Below are positions 34,196 through 46,449 of a DNA stretch of 64,000 bases, piece by piece. Made by a program: the position numbers and the translations under genes. The DNA is from Caprella mutica (taxonomy: Eukaryota > Arthropoda > Malacostraca > Amphipoda > Caprellidae): assembly GCA_947561585.1 (NCBI GenBank), contig CANNZV010000118.1:248001-312000 (forward strand), read 5' to 3'. The notes under the pieces are model-generated. The model saw only the letters and a program-made list of their open reading frames with translations. It had not been told where the DNA came from and did not search any database. The number at the start of each line of letters is the position of its first letter. Position 1 is the stretch's first letter.

Positions 34196-34950
34196 AAACT
34201 AAGTAAACGTAAATCAACTATTAGTGTAGGTTGAAATATCGGTCCAGTTAGCAGTAGCCAGACTTTTTACATGACTTTTTCAGTCACTATATTCACTCTA
34301 TCAAATTATAATCTCGAGTTAGGTCCTGGTATCAATTAGATTAGACTATATATTTTCTAGGACCAAATCTAACATGTTCATTTATTTTCTACTTTTTTTT
34401 CTGTGATATGCATAATATTTTGATTTTAAAAAATAATTGATCACCTTGACCTATCCTTGCTTTTTGAAATGTTTCCGATCCTATGAATTGATATATGGCT
34501 ATTAGTTGTAAATCAATCAGGTCAGTTTAGTTTATAAATAAGTAGTTAGATGACGTAAATAACTTTACGTAGTGATAAATAGGTAGGCTAGATGAATTAA
34601 TTAGCCAGGCTAGATTACAAAAGTTAATAGAATAAATCTTTGATATGCTGCAACTATACTAAAACTTTATGAATAATAATGAAGCCTTTATCTTCTAAAC
34701 CATATTTTAGTGCAATTCATCATACTCATAGGCACTGATGTAGAAATATGCTAAAAGAATTACCAAGGTCAAATTGAAAACGAAATGTAAACATTTAAGT
34801 TTTAGATTTATTATTAAGAATACAATTTAAATTCTCGTCACTGTCTTTCACGACTATAGGTTGCCAATTCCTGAAATAAGAGATTCGTATATTAATATAT
34901 ATATAATAGAAATTTATAGTATCGTTTATATACATTATCAATTACATCAC

Positions 34951-35192
34951 CTACTCTTTTCCCTTTTGTGATGAGATAGCGACAGCTTCGATATTCTTTT
35001 CATATCTGGAATCCCTAAAAGCATATGAAACAGAAAGAACTAATCATATTGCAAATACACATTTAAAAATCATCTAATATTTTCAAATACCTACTTTGAC
35101 CTAGCATCATTGTTCCTGAACCATTCAAAGGAATTGAAGAGGACTCCGATAGTTGATGACGTTGATCTACTTCATCAATTCTACATAAAGAT
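34951..35192 (-). CDS. Last two exons of an unidentified gene
   Basis: Penultimate exon 35192-35091 (acceptor CTTTCAG, donor GTATTT) and terminal exon 35014-34951 (acceptor CTTTTAG, stop TAG at 34953-34951). Only one frame is open in the first exon, and its phase matches the open frame of the second: the junction makes Arg within GQSR-DSRYEK. The peptide is hydrophilic and serine-rich (HQLSESSSIPLNGSGTMML; NIEAVAISSQKGKE at the end), as in a cytoplasmic tail. An AATAAA lies about 140 bases downstream on the minus strand (near 34806-34811). Upstream exons would lie to the right; the Tc1/mariner copy at 35717 would be in an intron or upstream. I do not recognise the protein. Confidence 0.45.
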
Positions 35193-35716
35193 CTGAAAGT
35201 AGATTAAGAAAATATAGAAAACCATATTAATAAAGAAATGAAGAGAATTATTAACTTGGAATTGTTTCATATAGGTAAATTATTTATATATAATGTTAAA
35301 CTAATTATAAATCTACAGATGCAGTATAAAATTAGTTCTAATAAATGCATTGGATTCTCCTGGCTAATCCTCATAATTTTGTTCATTATACACTCTTAAT
35401 TTAGACTTTAATTAAATACCAAAAAAGTATAATATATCAAAAAGGCTCAGGTATAGGTAAAATAGGGCACTTTTACTAACTGCGGCCTTTTATCTCAGAA
35501 ACCTTAATAACCATCATGGCTTCAAGGCACTCGAGAAATAAATAGAACCTATCATAAATTGAGCTTATTATGATATTCAGCAATTCAATATATAGCTAAA
35601 CTAATTTCAGAATGATTTTGAGACTCTCTTAATACGGTCTTAATTCAGAAATTAAAGAACTGAATTTACCTGTGTAACTCTACCTATAGGTAGACTAACT
35701 AGTTTTAAAATATATA

Positions 35717-36994
35717 CAGGGTGGGGCGTAAGTTTGGAAGCAAATGAAAGTGCATATTATAATCCAACGAAAAATATATTCAATAATTTACAGTTATGTA
35801 TTATTACATAATGGTTTTAAGAGTTCAAAAATCATAAATTTAATCAAAATGTCCCCCCTTGTTTTTAATAGCAGCCTCAAATCTCCTCCGAACTCCTACT
35901 GCGGCACGCAACTGTTCTTGTGAAATTTCCTTCCAAGATCTCTGGAGCGAACGCTTTAAATCATCCACACTGCGATGAAATTTACCTCAGGCCTTTGATT
36001 CAAGAATGGACCATACCGAAAAGTCCATAGGATTGACATCTGGGGAGCAGGGAGGCCACATTTCTTTGGACCAAAACCGTGGAAGATGGTCATGGCACCA
36101 GTTTTGAGTGACATTTGTCTTGCTGAAATGTCCATAGAGTGTCATTACCGAAGTGATCCTTAGCCGACTCCAACATTGGCGTCAAAATATTCTCAATATA
36201 ACATTTAGCATTGATTTTGGCGCCTTGTTCCACAAAAATTAAAGGAGATCTCCAAGTTTCTGAAACGGCGGCCCAGACCATTACTGAAGAAGGTTTCATG
36301 GTTCTGTGGACAGTTTTTTGGTTGTATGGGATGTCTTTTGCACTTTTACCAATTATTCTGTCATTCCTCCGGTTGTGAGCCATTTCCACTGTGAAAATTT
36401 TTTCGTCAGACCAAACAATTTCACCAGCCGTGCCAGACTTCAATTCTCTCAGAAGTGCTTTGCTTCTCTCCAATCTCTTTTTCTATACAGCTTCTGACAG
36501 AGTCTGTCTCTTTTGGAGGGTGAAAGAGGACATCTTTAGGTCTTCTTTGACAACTCTTCTCATTGTTCTGGGACTCACATTAGCTGTTTTGGCTAACAAT
36601 CGTATTGACCTTTTCGAGTTCCTCCTGATCTTCTCTCGGGCACATTTTATCAGTTGTTTGGTGCGTTAATTGTGAGCGTGGTCTACCACTTCTTGGACGA
36701 TCAGTCAAGTCTCCTCTCTCATTAAAACGCTTCACACACTTCCAAACAGTCGATCTCGCTATTGAGAGAGTCTTTGAAATGACGGAATCTGACTTCCCGG
36801 CACGGTGTAGAGCAATAATGGCTTCTCTTTTGTCTGACATTTTTGAATTGACTAAATTTTTGTAAAAAATAACACTGCCACGTCATAATGTAGTGTCTCT
36901 ACTATAGTTCAAACCCTATCACCTACTTAGGAACTTATTTTTAAGAATTATATTAATGTTTGAAAAATTGCTTCCAAACTTACGCCCCACCCTG
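35717..36994 (-). mobile_element. Tc1/mariner-like element, 1278 bp
   Basis: The inverted ends are CAGGGTGGGGCGTAAGTTTG on the left and, read inward from the right, CAGGGTGGGGCGTAAGTTTG, continuing to GAAGCAA. TA flanks it on both sides (35715-35716 and 36995-36996). Length, TA duplication and coding content are typical of the superfamily. The coding strand is minus and broken. Confidence 0.9.
35840..36840 (-). pseudogene. Tc1/mariner transposase, broken
   Basis: The N-terminus (36840-36580) is a helix-turn-helix region, MSDKREAIIALHRAGKSD with RPRSGRPRS. After a stop, similarity continues in another frame. The block at 36473-36090 holds the first catalytic Asp (IVWSDEKIF) and the second (WTFQQDKCHS). 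The third acidic residue lies in a further frame (DVNPMDFSVW), and the C-terminus ends IKNKGGHFD at about 35840. At least three frame changes or stops make it inactive. An intact enzyme would cut and paste at TA sites. Confidence 0.85.
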
Positions 36995-36996
36995 TA

Positions 36997-38939
36997 GATT
37001 ATAAGAACACTTTACTTAAGATTCTAGGATAAGTTCCGAAATATCAGACGGTTCCACATTTTCGGTCGCATTAGAAAAACTATATAAAATAATTAATCAA
37101 CTTTTATTTTAATTAGCTATTAGGTAGCTATATACAGTATACTATATTTCATACTTGACCGAAAATTTTAAATCCCCTGATAATTTGGAACTTACCCTAT
37201 CTGAGGACAGCTCAGTAACTGCCTAGCCTATGTAGAAGGTATTGAAACTGAAAAAAAGCTAGGTAGGTATGATGCTTAAATAAGTTAACAAATAATAATG
37301 TAGAAAAATTGGTTTGGATATCAGGCACTAATCAATATTTATTATTATAAAAAGTTATATACTGATAATCAGCTCTTCAAATATCTACCTAGCTGCCAGC
37401 CTATCAATCTACAAAATTTTAGATTATTTAGGCAGACATATATCTATGTATTAATGGAATTAATTAATAATTAATGATCGATCGGCAGCGATAATAATAT
37501 TTAGTTCATATAACGCTATTGTTTGCACAATAACTAAAATGGTATTGAGGAGCGTTCACATTCAACACGTAACACACTTGAAACTAGATTTTAACTGTAA
37601 AGTGTCAACCGATTAATTGGCTTTGAGGAAAGCATAAGTTGCCATTTACTCATTTGATTTAACTCGCACCTAAATTTAAATTTTTTAGCACCAACTTTCA
37701 TAGTAAGTTAATTTATAAACCAGATACATAGGATTGTATAGAAATATGCATTTCCATTTTTTTAATTAAAAATAGATATTAGATATTTATTATTAGATAT
37801 AAATTTATTTAAAAGAATGTCCCCACAAAGTTCTGTATTGTACTCTGACTTCGTTCTCACAGTGTTGGAACATCTTTATCTAACTGTGAGAACGAAAACA
37901 ATTAATTAAGCAGTCTTCTCCAGTGTCTCTCAGTGCTTTCCAGTGTCTACTGGTGTCGTGAAGTCTCTCCAGGGTTTTTACAGATAGTACTGCCACTCCG
38001 ATGCAGCTAACATTAGGGTCACTGGATGCATTTCCGGCAGCTAACTGATGCTGAACCGAGAACGGCGATCTACACTGGACATACGCAAACATTACTTTCT
38101 TGGAAACCACTATTAATTGAAATGATGGACTAAAGACGCCCCGAGTGATGAGCGGGCCGCACTGAGCAGCCTAGATGGTGGTTAAGGCAGCTGGATAATA
38201 GCATGATGGCCATTAACACAGTGAGTTCGATGTGTAGGGGCAACAGAATTTTGTGGCCCATTAGGTAAAATTTTTGCATATGAATTTTAAAGCCACTAGA
38301 TCCCAAATTTAAGAATAACCTACATAACTTTGAAATCTTTCAGCTTCTAAAAGAAAGTTAAACTATTGTATATTAAAAATTGAGTTAAAAATTAAATAAA
38401 TATTGAAAATTAAATAAATATTAAAAATTAGTAAATATTAAAAATTAGTAAATATTAAAATTTATTCTTGTTAAAAGCAACGTTTATTTAAGTGGCTATT
38501 TTTTTCTCTTAAGCACCGTTTACATTGACACTCACATTGGAAGCTCACATCCACGGGCAACAGACAAGTGCACGCTCAAAAAGAGTCTTGACTGTTCACA
38601 TTTGAAAAGCGTTTGGCGGGCAGATTGAGACGGTGCGAGAGTTCTTAGTTGGTATTCAGATTCGATGGCGAGAAATCTTGTTACACTGGGCAAAGCGGCA
38701 GGGCCCCTAGTGTAACAACATGAAATAATTTATAGCACAAAAGCTATGGTACATAAATCTCATCTGTTTCATAAACTTTATCAGATTTTTTCGATTCGTT
38801 GACTTTATTACGGTGGAAGTTCCGTATAGTTTGAATTTCAGTTTTTACATCTTCTCCATCTCTACCTAATATTAATAACTAGAGTACTATCCTGTTGAAA
38901 ATAACTATTTTTTATGGAAATTGAATTTTAATTCTATGA
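36997..38939. other. AT-rich intergenic sequence
   Basis: No gene recognised. A short GC-richer patch at about 37900-38260 has open frames on the minus strand without similarity. A short direct repeat TATTAAAAATTAGTAAA lies near 38425-38460. Confidence 0.35.
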
Positions 38940-39603
38940 ATTTTCAGTTTTCGGAAAATATTGAGTTTTCGGAAAATCTTCAGTACCTAACTATTCAGAA
39001 AATTTTGAGTTTTTGGGGAATTTTGAGTTTTTGGGGAATTTTGAGTTTTTGGGGAACTTGAAGTTTTTTGGGAATTTTGAGTTTTTGGGGAATTTTGAGT
39101 TTTTGAGGAATTTTGAGTTTTTTGAAAATTTTGAGTTTTTTGAAAATTTTAAGTTTTTTGAAAATTTTGAGTTTTTGGGAAATTTTGAGTTTTTGGGAAA
39201 TTTTAGTTTTTGGGAAATTTTGAGTTTTGGGGAAATTTTGAGTTTTGGGGAAATTTTGAGTTTTGGGGAAATTTTGAGTTTTGGGGAAATTTTGAGTTTT
39301 TGGGAAATTTTGAGTTTTTGGGAAATTTTGAGTTTTTGGGAAATTTTGAGTTTTTGGGAAATTTTGAGTTTTTGGGAAATTTTGAGTTTTTGGGAAATTT
39401 TGAGTTTTTGGGAAATTTTGAGTTTTTGGGAAATTTTGAGTTTTTGGGAAATTTTGAGTTTTTGGGAAATTTTTAGTTTTTGGGAAATTTTGAGTTTTTG
39501 GGAAATTTTGAGTTTTTGGGAAATTTTGAGTTTTTGGGAAATTTTGAGTTTTTGGGAAATTTTGAGTTTTTGGGAAATTTTGAGTTTTCCGAAAATTTTG
39601 AAT
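38940..39603. repeat. Minisatellite, 18-bp unit, about 33-36 copies
   Basis: The unit is TTTTGAGTTTTTGGGAAA, almost invariant between about 39290 and 39580 and more variable on the left (GGGGAA, TTGAAAA variants). Because the unit is 18 bases and stop-free, it stays open in more than one frame (peptides such as GNFEFL), but nothing suggests translation. The variable left edge and homogeneous centre fit expansion by slippage or unequal exchange. Confidence 0.95.
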
Positions 39604-41150
39604 TTTATAAAATTAAATTTTTGAGTGTTATGGATTTATACATATATAAAAACACAATGCTCTTTGTTATAGGTTGGGATAATAATAAATTTTGTTCAAT
39701 GTCATTATTGCTCTCTATCTTAAATTTCTATTTTTTATATGCTTTACTTTATGATTTCCTAAGGCATTCGTGAGTCCTATGTAGATTAATTAGCTGTTCA
39801 ACAGCAGCTCTACTCGTTGCCATCCATTTTGCAGGAGCTTCGATGTTAACAACCTCCCCCTGGTGCATCAATGGACTGACTGAGCCCTCAGCCAGGCCAC
39901 AGACCAGTAAAGTAGAAGATGTTCCAATGCTGCGTGGACACCACTGCACAATAATTTGGCAAGAGAGAGAGCGCGGGAAAATGAGAACCAATCAGAGACG
40001 GTAGGTGCGTGATGTCACAGAAATGAAGTTATTAGGGGATACTAACTTAAACTATAAATCGTTTTCTATATATATTTTCTTTTCGTTGGGAGACTAAACT
40101 AAACTTTAACGTAACTGGACACTGATTAGGTCAACTATAATACTAATGAGACCTAAGATTGCCAAAATAGGGTAATAATATATTAGTTTAATCTGTATAC
40201 ATATATATTTAGGAGTTATTATTTCATATTGGAATTACCACCAGAGATCCAGGTAATTAGATATATATACCAAGTATAAGTTTAAAGAACATAATAAAAT
40301 TAGCTTTAGACACTAAGTGTCATTATTTGATGTTTGTTAAACACAAAAACGTGAGTGAGGAAGGTTATTAAAAGAGACAGTCGAAGTACTATATAATTTT
40401 ATTAATATAACTATATTTAATAGTTTTACACCAGCGGTAGCTATAAGTATTATTCGTTAGTTTCGTGAATACATATTGTTACAATCATAAATTTTAGTGA
40501 TGTATCTAGAAAACAATTTTTTTCCGAAACTATAGACCACATCAACTGATGCCTATAGTAAAATGCATTAAAGCTACTCTGAATAATTACCTAAATAAAT
40601 TTAAAAAACAAAAAAATTGTTTTTAATAAATATTACAAATTCAGTAAATGAAAATGATGGATTATCACCAAAATAAAATAAACTTGACACAGAGCGTGAA
40701 AACGAATTATTAGGCACACATGGAATGGAGACTTACAAATCTCGTGTATCTAAACATCGCAATAGGTAAATAGAATTAGACAGAAAAAAGATGAAAATCC
40801 TATAAAAATAAACAATAAATTAGAACTATTAATAAAGTAACATGTTGCTGAAAAGAAAATTTATTCTTAAATACTAACTGACACAATTACCACAAATTAG
40901 TGACAAAACTAATGGGCACAGAAAAGCTACTTCATGAATTCAGTCCCCTACCAAGGAATGTGACGAAAAGGTACACAAGCAACAGTGAGTGCAATAACTG
41001 ATGGAAGAGAAAAATGAAGAGTAACAATAATGAAGCCTACAAGTCTATCTAACAAAAAAATTGCTATTCTCAGAAACTGCAAACAGAATTAAATAAATAA
41101 ATGATTCGCAAATGATAGAACTCTTGTAGACAATAGGACTTCTTTCAATT
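39604..41150. other. Non-coding sequence with one GC-richer patch
   Basis: A patch at about 39780-40020 is GC-richer than its surroundings and contains ACCAATCAGAG and GTGATGTCACAG motifs; it might be a promoter fragment or part of a repeat, but I cannot assign it. A partial copy of the AAGCCTAC/AAGAGAAAAATGAAGAG repeat family lies at about 40920-41080. No exon recognised. Confidence 0.35.
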
Positions 41151-41563
41151 TTACGTGTGCAGAATTTTTTTTATTTTATCCGACTCAGTTTTATTTGAGA
41201 ATTTCCTATTTAAATATTTGACAGTGTTGAAGATTCTGCATTTGATGAAGAATTTGATGCTATACTCCAAAATATCACGAGAGCAATATTGAGGATGCGG
41301 GACATTTTCAAGTATAGCATCATGCAAGATAGATGAAAAGTTATTCAAGTGAGAATAGAAATGAAAATAATAAATAAAGAATTGTTCGTAAGTCTTGATG
41401 ACTTCAATGAACAAACTGGAGCAATATTTCAGTCCCTAGGACGAGTTTTCATCATCTTTATATTCTTTAAAGGATATAAAGAGATGCAAACTCAAATCCT
41501 GGGAGACTAAAATATTGCTACAACAGTCACACGAATTTAGATCTGTCTTTAGTGAATTGAGAT

Positions 41564-42008
41564 TGTAGTGAAGTTATGAATAATAATTAAATTTCAATAA
41601 ATATATAAATTATAAGCTAAATATTAATTAACAAAATATATCAAATTAAATAAAAACAATTCATTAAATCAAAATATTATTTCTTCTAACATATTTAATT
41701 AATTATAATAATAAACAGTTTCAAATAAGAACTTTAACCAAATATAATTACTTACTTCCTTCCGCCTAACAAACCTAGCCTCGCTCGTGTATTGTTTACA
41801 TTTCAGTTCCAGTTAGTTAATCACGGAGTGAGGTTGTGTCTTTGCCTCCACTCTCGTCTGTGTACTCTTGTTCTAAACCTTTCCATTGGAATAAACTCTT
41901 TATTAGTATCAATACAGTGTCATTATTACCCACTGAATGCAACAACACTCTATTAAAGAACCTAGCGCTAAATAACAAATAATATTGCTCAGATATAAAC
42001 CCTTTACA
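41564..42008 (+). repeat. 5' LTR
   Basis: 445 bases from TG to CA. It holds a TATA-like TATATAAATTATAAG near 41598 and GGAATAAACTCTTTATTAG near 41888 (polyadenylation signal), so it is expected to supply promoter and 3'-end signals. Confidence 0.9.
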
Positions 42009-42378
42009 AAGTTTATAATCTACGTAATAAACAAGGCAATATGGCGACCTTGCCAGTGTTCTTGAGCCGTTGCATTTCAGTGTAATTTCAAGTGACGTGA
42101 TAATTGATAAAGTGATTTCATTTCACAATGATAAGAAAATCACTGTGATTATTTTTTATAGTGAAGTGAATTGTGTTTTCGTTTCTCTAGTAACTTAGTG
42201 CTAAGACCGGGAACTCTGTAAATCCTAACTTGTTGCGCATAGCAACAGCCGCCATTTTGACAGCACACGTGACGCAACCGGTAAACTGCTGCGCATTTCT
42301 ATGTACTATCATCAACATAAGTAACCTTCTGGTGTTTAGGTACTTATATTAGTTAATTATTTAACTTCAAACCATCTG

Positions 42379-42627
42379 ATGCCAAGATTACGGAGTGGTT
42401 TTGAAACAGTACAGAACATTGATAGTGATACTGATTCTTATTACTCATTTAGCTCGGTACTATCAGTGACAAAACCAATCATGGGTGACCAAGAGCGTCA
42501 CACTCAGTTTAGAAGTGAGTATGATGAAGCCAAACGTGATGCTCAGATTATATTTCCTGCTGAAAATGAAAAGGAGCTACGTGATAGCTACCTACAAACT
42601 AAAACTAATGAATTATTGAAGAAATAA
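42379..42627 (+). CDS. Short leading open frame of the retrotransposon
   Basis: 82 residues (MPRLRSGFETVQ to TNELLKK), rich in charged residues. It ends at TAA 42625-42627 and is in the same frame as the main Gag-pol frame, whose first ATG is only 6 bases further on. Either the TAA is a single point change in a longer Gag, or it is a separate small product or leaky-stop site. No similarity recognised. Confidence 0.4.
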   Translation: MPRLRSGFETVQNIDSDTDSYYSFSSVLSVTKPIMGDQERHTQFRSEYDEAKRDAQIIFPAENEKELRDSYLQTKTNELLKK

Positions 42628-42633
42628 AAATTC

Positions 42634-44622
42634 ATGTCTGTTTCTAATGATGAAAGAAACAACTCTCAAGCTTCTAATTCTACAAGAATAGTTAAAAATT
42701 TTGTAGACACCTGCAGACCATTTGATTCCAAAAATGAGAATATGGCTGAATTTTTTGAGCGGTTGGAACGTAAAATTGATGTTGAAAGTATTTCCTATGA
42801 GAATACCATCAATATATTAGATATGCTGTTACCAACACATTTTTATTTACCTTATGAAAAAGAAAAATCTTATGAAGAACAATATTCTGTTTATAAACAA
42901 AGAGCATTAGTGAAAGCTAAATGTACTCCAGTAGACATATTGCATAAAACTGCTAATCTTTCTTTCAAGCAAGATGAAAATATCGAACAAATATTTGCAA
43001 AGTCCAAATATCAGATTTCTAAATGTTTTGATATGTTCCCTGATATTGATCAGTTGGATATCATGTCATGGATCTTCATACTAAAGTCTTTCCCAAAATC
43101 TGTTAGACAACAAATTGCCAATGAATGCAGAGCCCAAGATGTCAAAGAAATACCTGTTTCACTACAACGATTTGTTAGCAGTCGACACAAAACTGTCGGA
43201 TCCTACTTGTGTGATTTCAAGCCTAAAACCTTTAATGAATCCAATTTTCATAAAGCTTCCACTTCTCACAGTCCTACAAATCAAGAAAAATCTACAAGTG
43301 AAGTTCCTGTTTGTGTATTTTGTAAAAAACGAGGTCACATAGAAGAAGACTGCTTCTCCAAGTACCCTGAGAAGAAGAGAGAAATCAAAAAAGAAAAAGC
43401 TTCTAACAATAACATATCTAAGAAAACTGCTTCACAAGCTGTTGAAGTAACATTATCTGGTGTGATAAATGAAGTGCAATGCTCCAACATCCTATGGGAT
43501 ACAGGTGTAAACATACCAGCATTTCATCCTAGACTTGTTAAAGATGCAAAGTCTTCAAAAACTACAAGTCTTACATGCATGTCAAAATACATATCAATCG
43601 GAATATTTGATGTGATTTCCCTTCCTGTTAAAACTACAATCTATGAAGGAGTCTTGGAAGGAGTGGTTGTCCCGGATCTCAGTTATGATGCAATCCTTCC
43701 AATAATCAAAGACTCAAAATTCAAATCCATTCTGTTGGACATACAAACAGCCACTGTCACACCAATAAACCAAATGCCTTCTGAGGAGCCAGCACCAGAT
43801 GAGAGGTCAAAGGATCAGCCTTCAACAACATCTGACGAGGAATCCAGATCTGAGGAATCTGACTCCAACCCAATTTCATCTGCTGATGAGATGCCGAACT
43901 CTGAAGAAAAACTCTGTGAGGAAGCAGATGGAGATCATCACCTCAACCACAATGAGATAAGCAATGGTGGACAGATGAATGAACTACCTAAAATAGTTAC
44001 ATTTGAATTACTTAAAAGTGCTCAAAGTGTAGATCCATTTTGTAGACAGGTTATGTTAAGTACTGATGAGAACAATTATTATCATCTTTCTCCTAATGTT
44101 AAATTGATTGTTAAAAATGATTTCATTTACAAAGTCAATGACACAGGTCCTAATTCTTTTGCTATTTTCATTCCAAAACAATTAATTTCCTTACTTTTGA
44201 ACTATTATCATGATAACAGTGGTCATAACAGCTATAATTATGTTGCTAGTCAAATTTCTAAAAAATTCTATTTTGAAAATCTCTTTGAAACTGTTCAAAA
44301 TTATGTAAATAAATGCGCTGTGTGTCAAAAAGATACCACTGATCGACATCATAAACCTGTGCCTGGTGGAGTAACTGAATTAAATGATGAACCTTTTTCT
44401 CATATAGCTTTAGACTTTGTTACTCATTTTGATACTAGCCATAATGGTAATACTTATTTGCTAACAGTAATTGATATTGCAACTAGATATGCTACTGCCA
44501 TTCCTGTTAAAACTCTCACTACTGAAGAGAGCTTAAACAAGCTTTTTACTCATCATATATTCAAATTTGGTTTTCCACAGAAGATAACCACAGATAATGG
44601 CAGGCAGTTCACTTCTCATATG
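42634..44622 (+). pseudogene. Retrotransposon Gag, protease and N-terminal half of integrase (interrupted)
   Basis: An open frame running into the nested insert. Residues 1 to about 200 are Gag-like and alpha-helical in character. A zinc knuckle CVFCKKRGHIEEDC (C-x2-C-x4-H-x4-C) lies at about 227-240, and a protease motif with LWDTG at about 286. An acidic, proline/serine-rich linker follows. The integrase then shows its HHCC zinc motif (HDNSGH and CAVC) and two catalytic Asp residues, in LDFVTHF and TTDNGRQF. The 11-kb insertion at 44622/44623 falls between the second Asp and the catalytic Glu. Both sides keep the same frame across the 6-base duplication, so the gene was apparently open before the insertion. 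Confidence 0.8.
44617..44622. repeat. Target-site duplication CATATG, left copy
   Basis: Repeated at 55694-55699 directly after the right terminus. The hexamer is palindromic. Confidence 0.85.
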
Positions 44623-44812
44623 AAGGGCCACAAGCCAAAGTCTCTTAACCGCAAAAATCGGGTTGCTCAAGGTAAAGTCTCTTAAGCGCTTAGCACCAGT
44701 GAAAACGGTTACAATCTTGATGTGCTAAGCGCTTAACACTCACGTAAAACGGTTGAAGTTAGCGGCAAACAAGAGTCTCTTAACCGCATCTCATTGCATA
44801 GAAAACGGAGCG
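44623..44812. repeat. Left terminal inverted repeat of the 11-kb element
   Basis: Contains internal sub-repeats: GTCTCTTAACCGC twice, GTCTCTTAAGCGCTTAGC once, the partly palindromic GTGCTAAGCGCTTAAC, and two AAAACGGTT boxes. Such regularly spaced motifs suggest multiple binding sites for a transposase supplied elsewhere (inference). Confidence 0.85.
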
Positions 44813-46449
44813 AGGGTAGACTCAAGTATGAACCTTGTTCTTATTAGGTTCATTATTAGACTCTTCTATTTATATGGAATGTAATATGTTTCCAATTTTT
44901 ATAATATAATAGCGGTAGATATATTGTACTATAAAAACAATAATTTTTAGAGGCCTGCAATAATTACTTCAAATCACTTAGGTGATGAAGAATAATATAA
45001 ATCACGTAATTTAAGTAGACATGATGTAGTAAATTATAGCAGATCATTTTAATTTCGATTTCACGAAAGCTGTATCTTTAAGCTGCTAATTAATTTATAA
45101 GCACTTCTTAACATCTTTATTTGACTAAACTTTAAATTACATTTTCATTCTCTGTTGCTCAATATGCAAGTCTTTAATTATCTTGTTTTTAATAAAATAA
45201 TATATTTAAATAATTGTTAACATTGCATTATACTTTCAATCACACAATATCAGAAGAGGTTAGTTGAATTAAATGTTTAGTAGAATGATGGTAGTGAACA
45301 TAAATATATTTTTTAATCTATAGTAGTCGGTTCCAATCTAGTCATTTGCTTTAGTAATTTACAAATAACTTCAAAACAATAACACTCACAAATTATCTGT
45401 ACTGATAGCAAAATAACTGTATTTGTATTGATTATTTAACAGTGGACAAATTTCACATTTCCAAAAATAAACTTTACTAATTGTAATGTATATATTTTAG
45501 GATTGGTGTGGGTAAACTACAGATTGGTAAATAACAAAAACAGTGATTTGGGAATATAACATCCTGCAGACACTTTCCCTCCAAGCAAATCTTTATATTG
45601 CTTTAATCAATGAAGCTGATGCTTCTCATCATCTTGCTGCAAACCGCATGGAATTTGATAGCATATTTTTGTTATTTTTATAATAAAAACTCTACAATAC
45701 CTATTTTACTTCACTTACTAATTTTAGGTCTGAAGAAAAAGAATGAACACCATTTGTTTTGATTGTCAACTAGGCATACTATAACCATTTATTATTTGTG
45801 TAAAGGTATGCAATTAGATAAACTTATTATAGGAACGTTTATATACTTTAGGAAAAAAGTTATATCTTAATTAAACAAAAGTCGAAAACTTATTGTTTGT
45901 TCATAAATTTAAAAACAAAACGAGGGGGTACAATCTTTTTTCTAAGCGTCAGGTTAGTGATTCACTCTATTGTTGCTCACAGAGTATCAAAAACATTATA
46001 ACTAAATAATAAAAATATACCGAGTCTAATTGTATGCGGTTTGCAGAATGATGATCATAGACCTTAGTTCTATAATATTATGTAATGATAGAAGAAAAAA
46101 TATGGCGGAATTCATACAAATATTACTTTTATTAGTATCGACAATATAGATGAAGATTTCACAACTATAATTAATATATTTTGAATTTCATGAAGGAAAA
46201 TAATACAAATAATGGAGTTTTGCATGAGAACATTTCAAATGAAAAAAAAATAGAATATATACTTACAATTACGAACCAAATACAAGAAGGTAAGATGATT
46301 TAAATAATTGATGCTGTACTTCTAATTATCAATACTGTATGTAGCTACTTTAAATAATGAAAAATGTAAATTAAGAGTAATACCATAAGTTAACTGTTAG
46401 CAACTAGACTAGTATAGTGCTGAATAGACACCAATCAATGTAATAAATT
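44813..46449. other. AT-rich interior of the 11-kb element, left part
   Basis: No gene recognised. An inverted pair around CTGCAAACCGCAT (near 45642 and 46034) marks a dispersed repeat. Confidence 0.35.

Noticed and set aside
24088..34200. CRISPR-like regular repeats
   Set aside because: Repeat arrays here are contiguous minisatellites without unique spacers, in a eukaryotic sequence with introns.
37880..38110. Minus-strand 76-residue frame in a GC-richer patch
   Set aside because: No homology, no splice support, and the frame spans low-similarity sequence with no neighbouring exons.
39013..39773. Long plus-strand frames with GNFEFL / SFWEIL repeats
   Set aside because: Open only because the 18-bp minisatellite unit has no stop; several frames are equally open, and there is no start, splice or homology support.
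39749..39991. Minus-strand 80-residue frame
   Set aside because: In a GC-richer patch that reduces stop frequency; no recognised domain and no supporting splice sites.
42042..42054. TGGCGACCTTGCC as a tRNA primer-binding site
   Set aside because: It resembles the start of primer sites used by some Gypsy elements, but it lies 33 bases after the LTR end instead of directly beside it; kept only as a possibility in the element entry.
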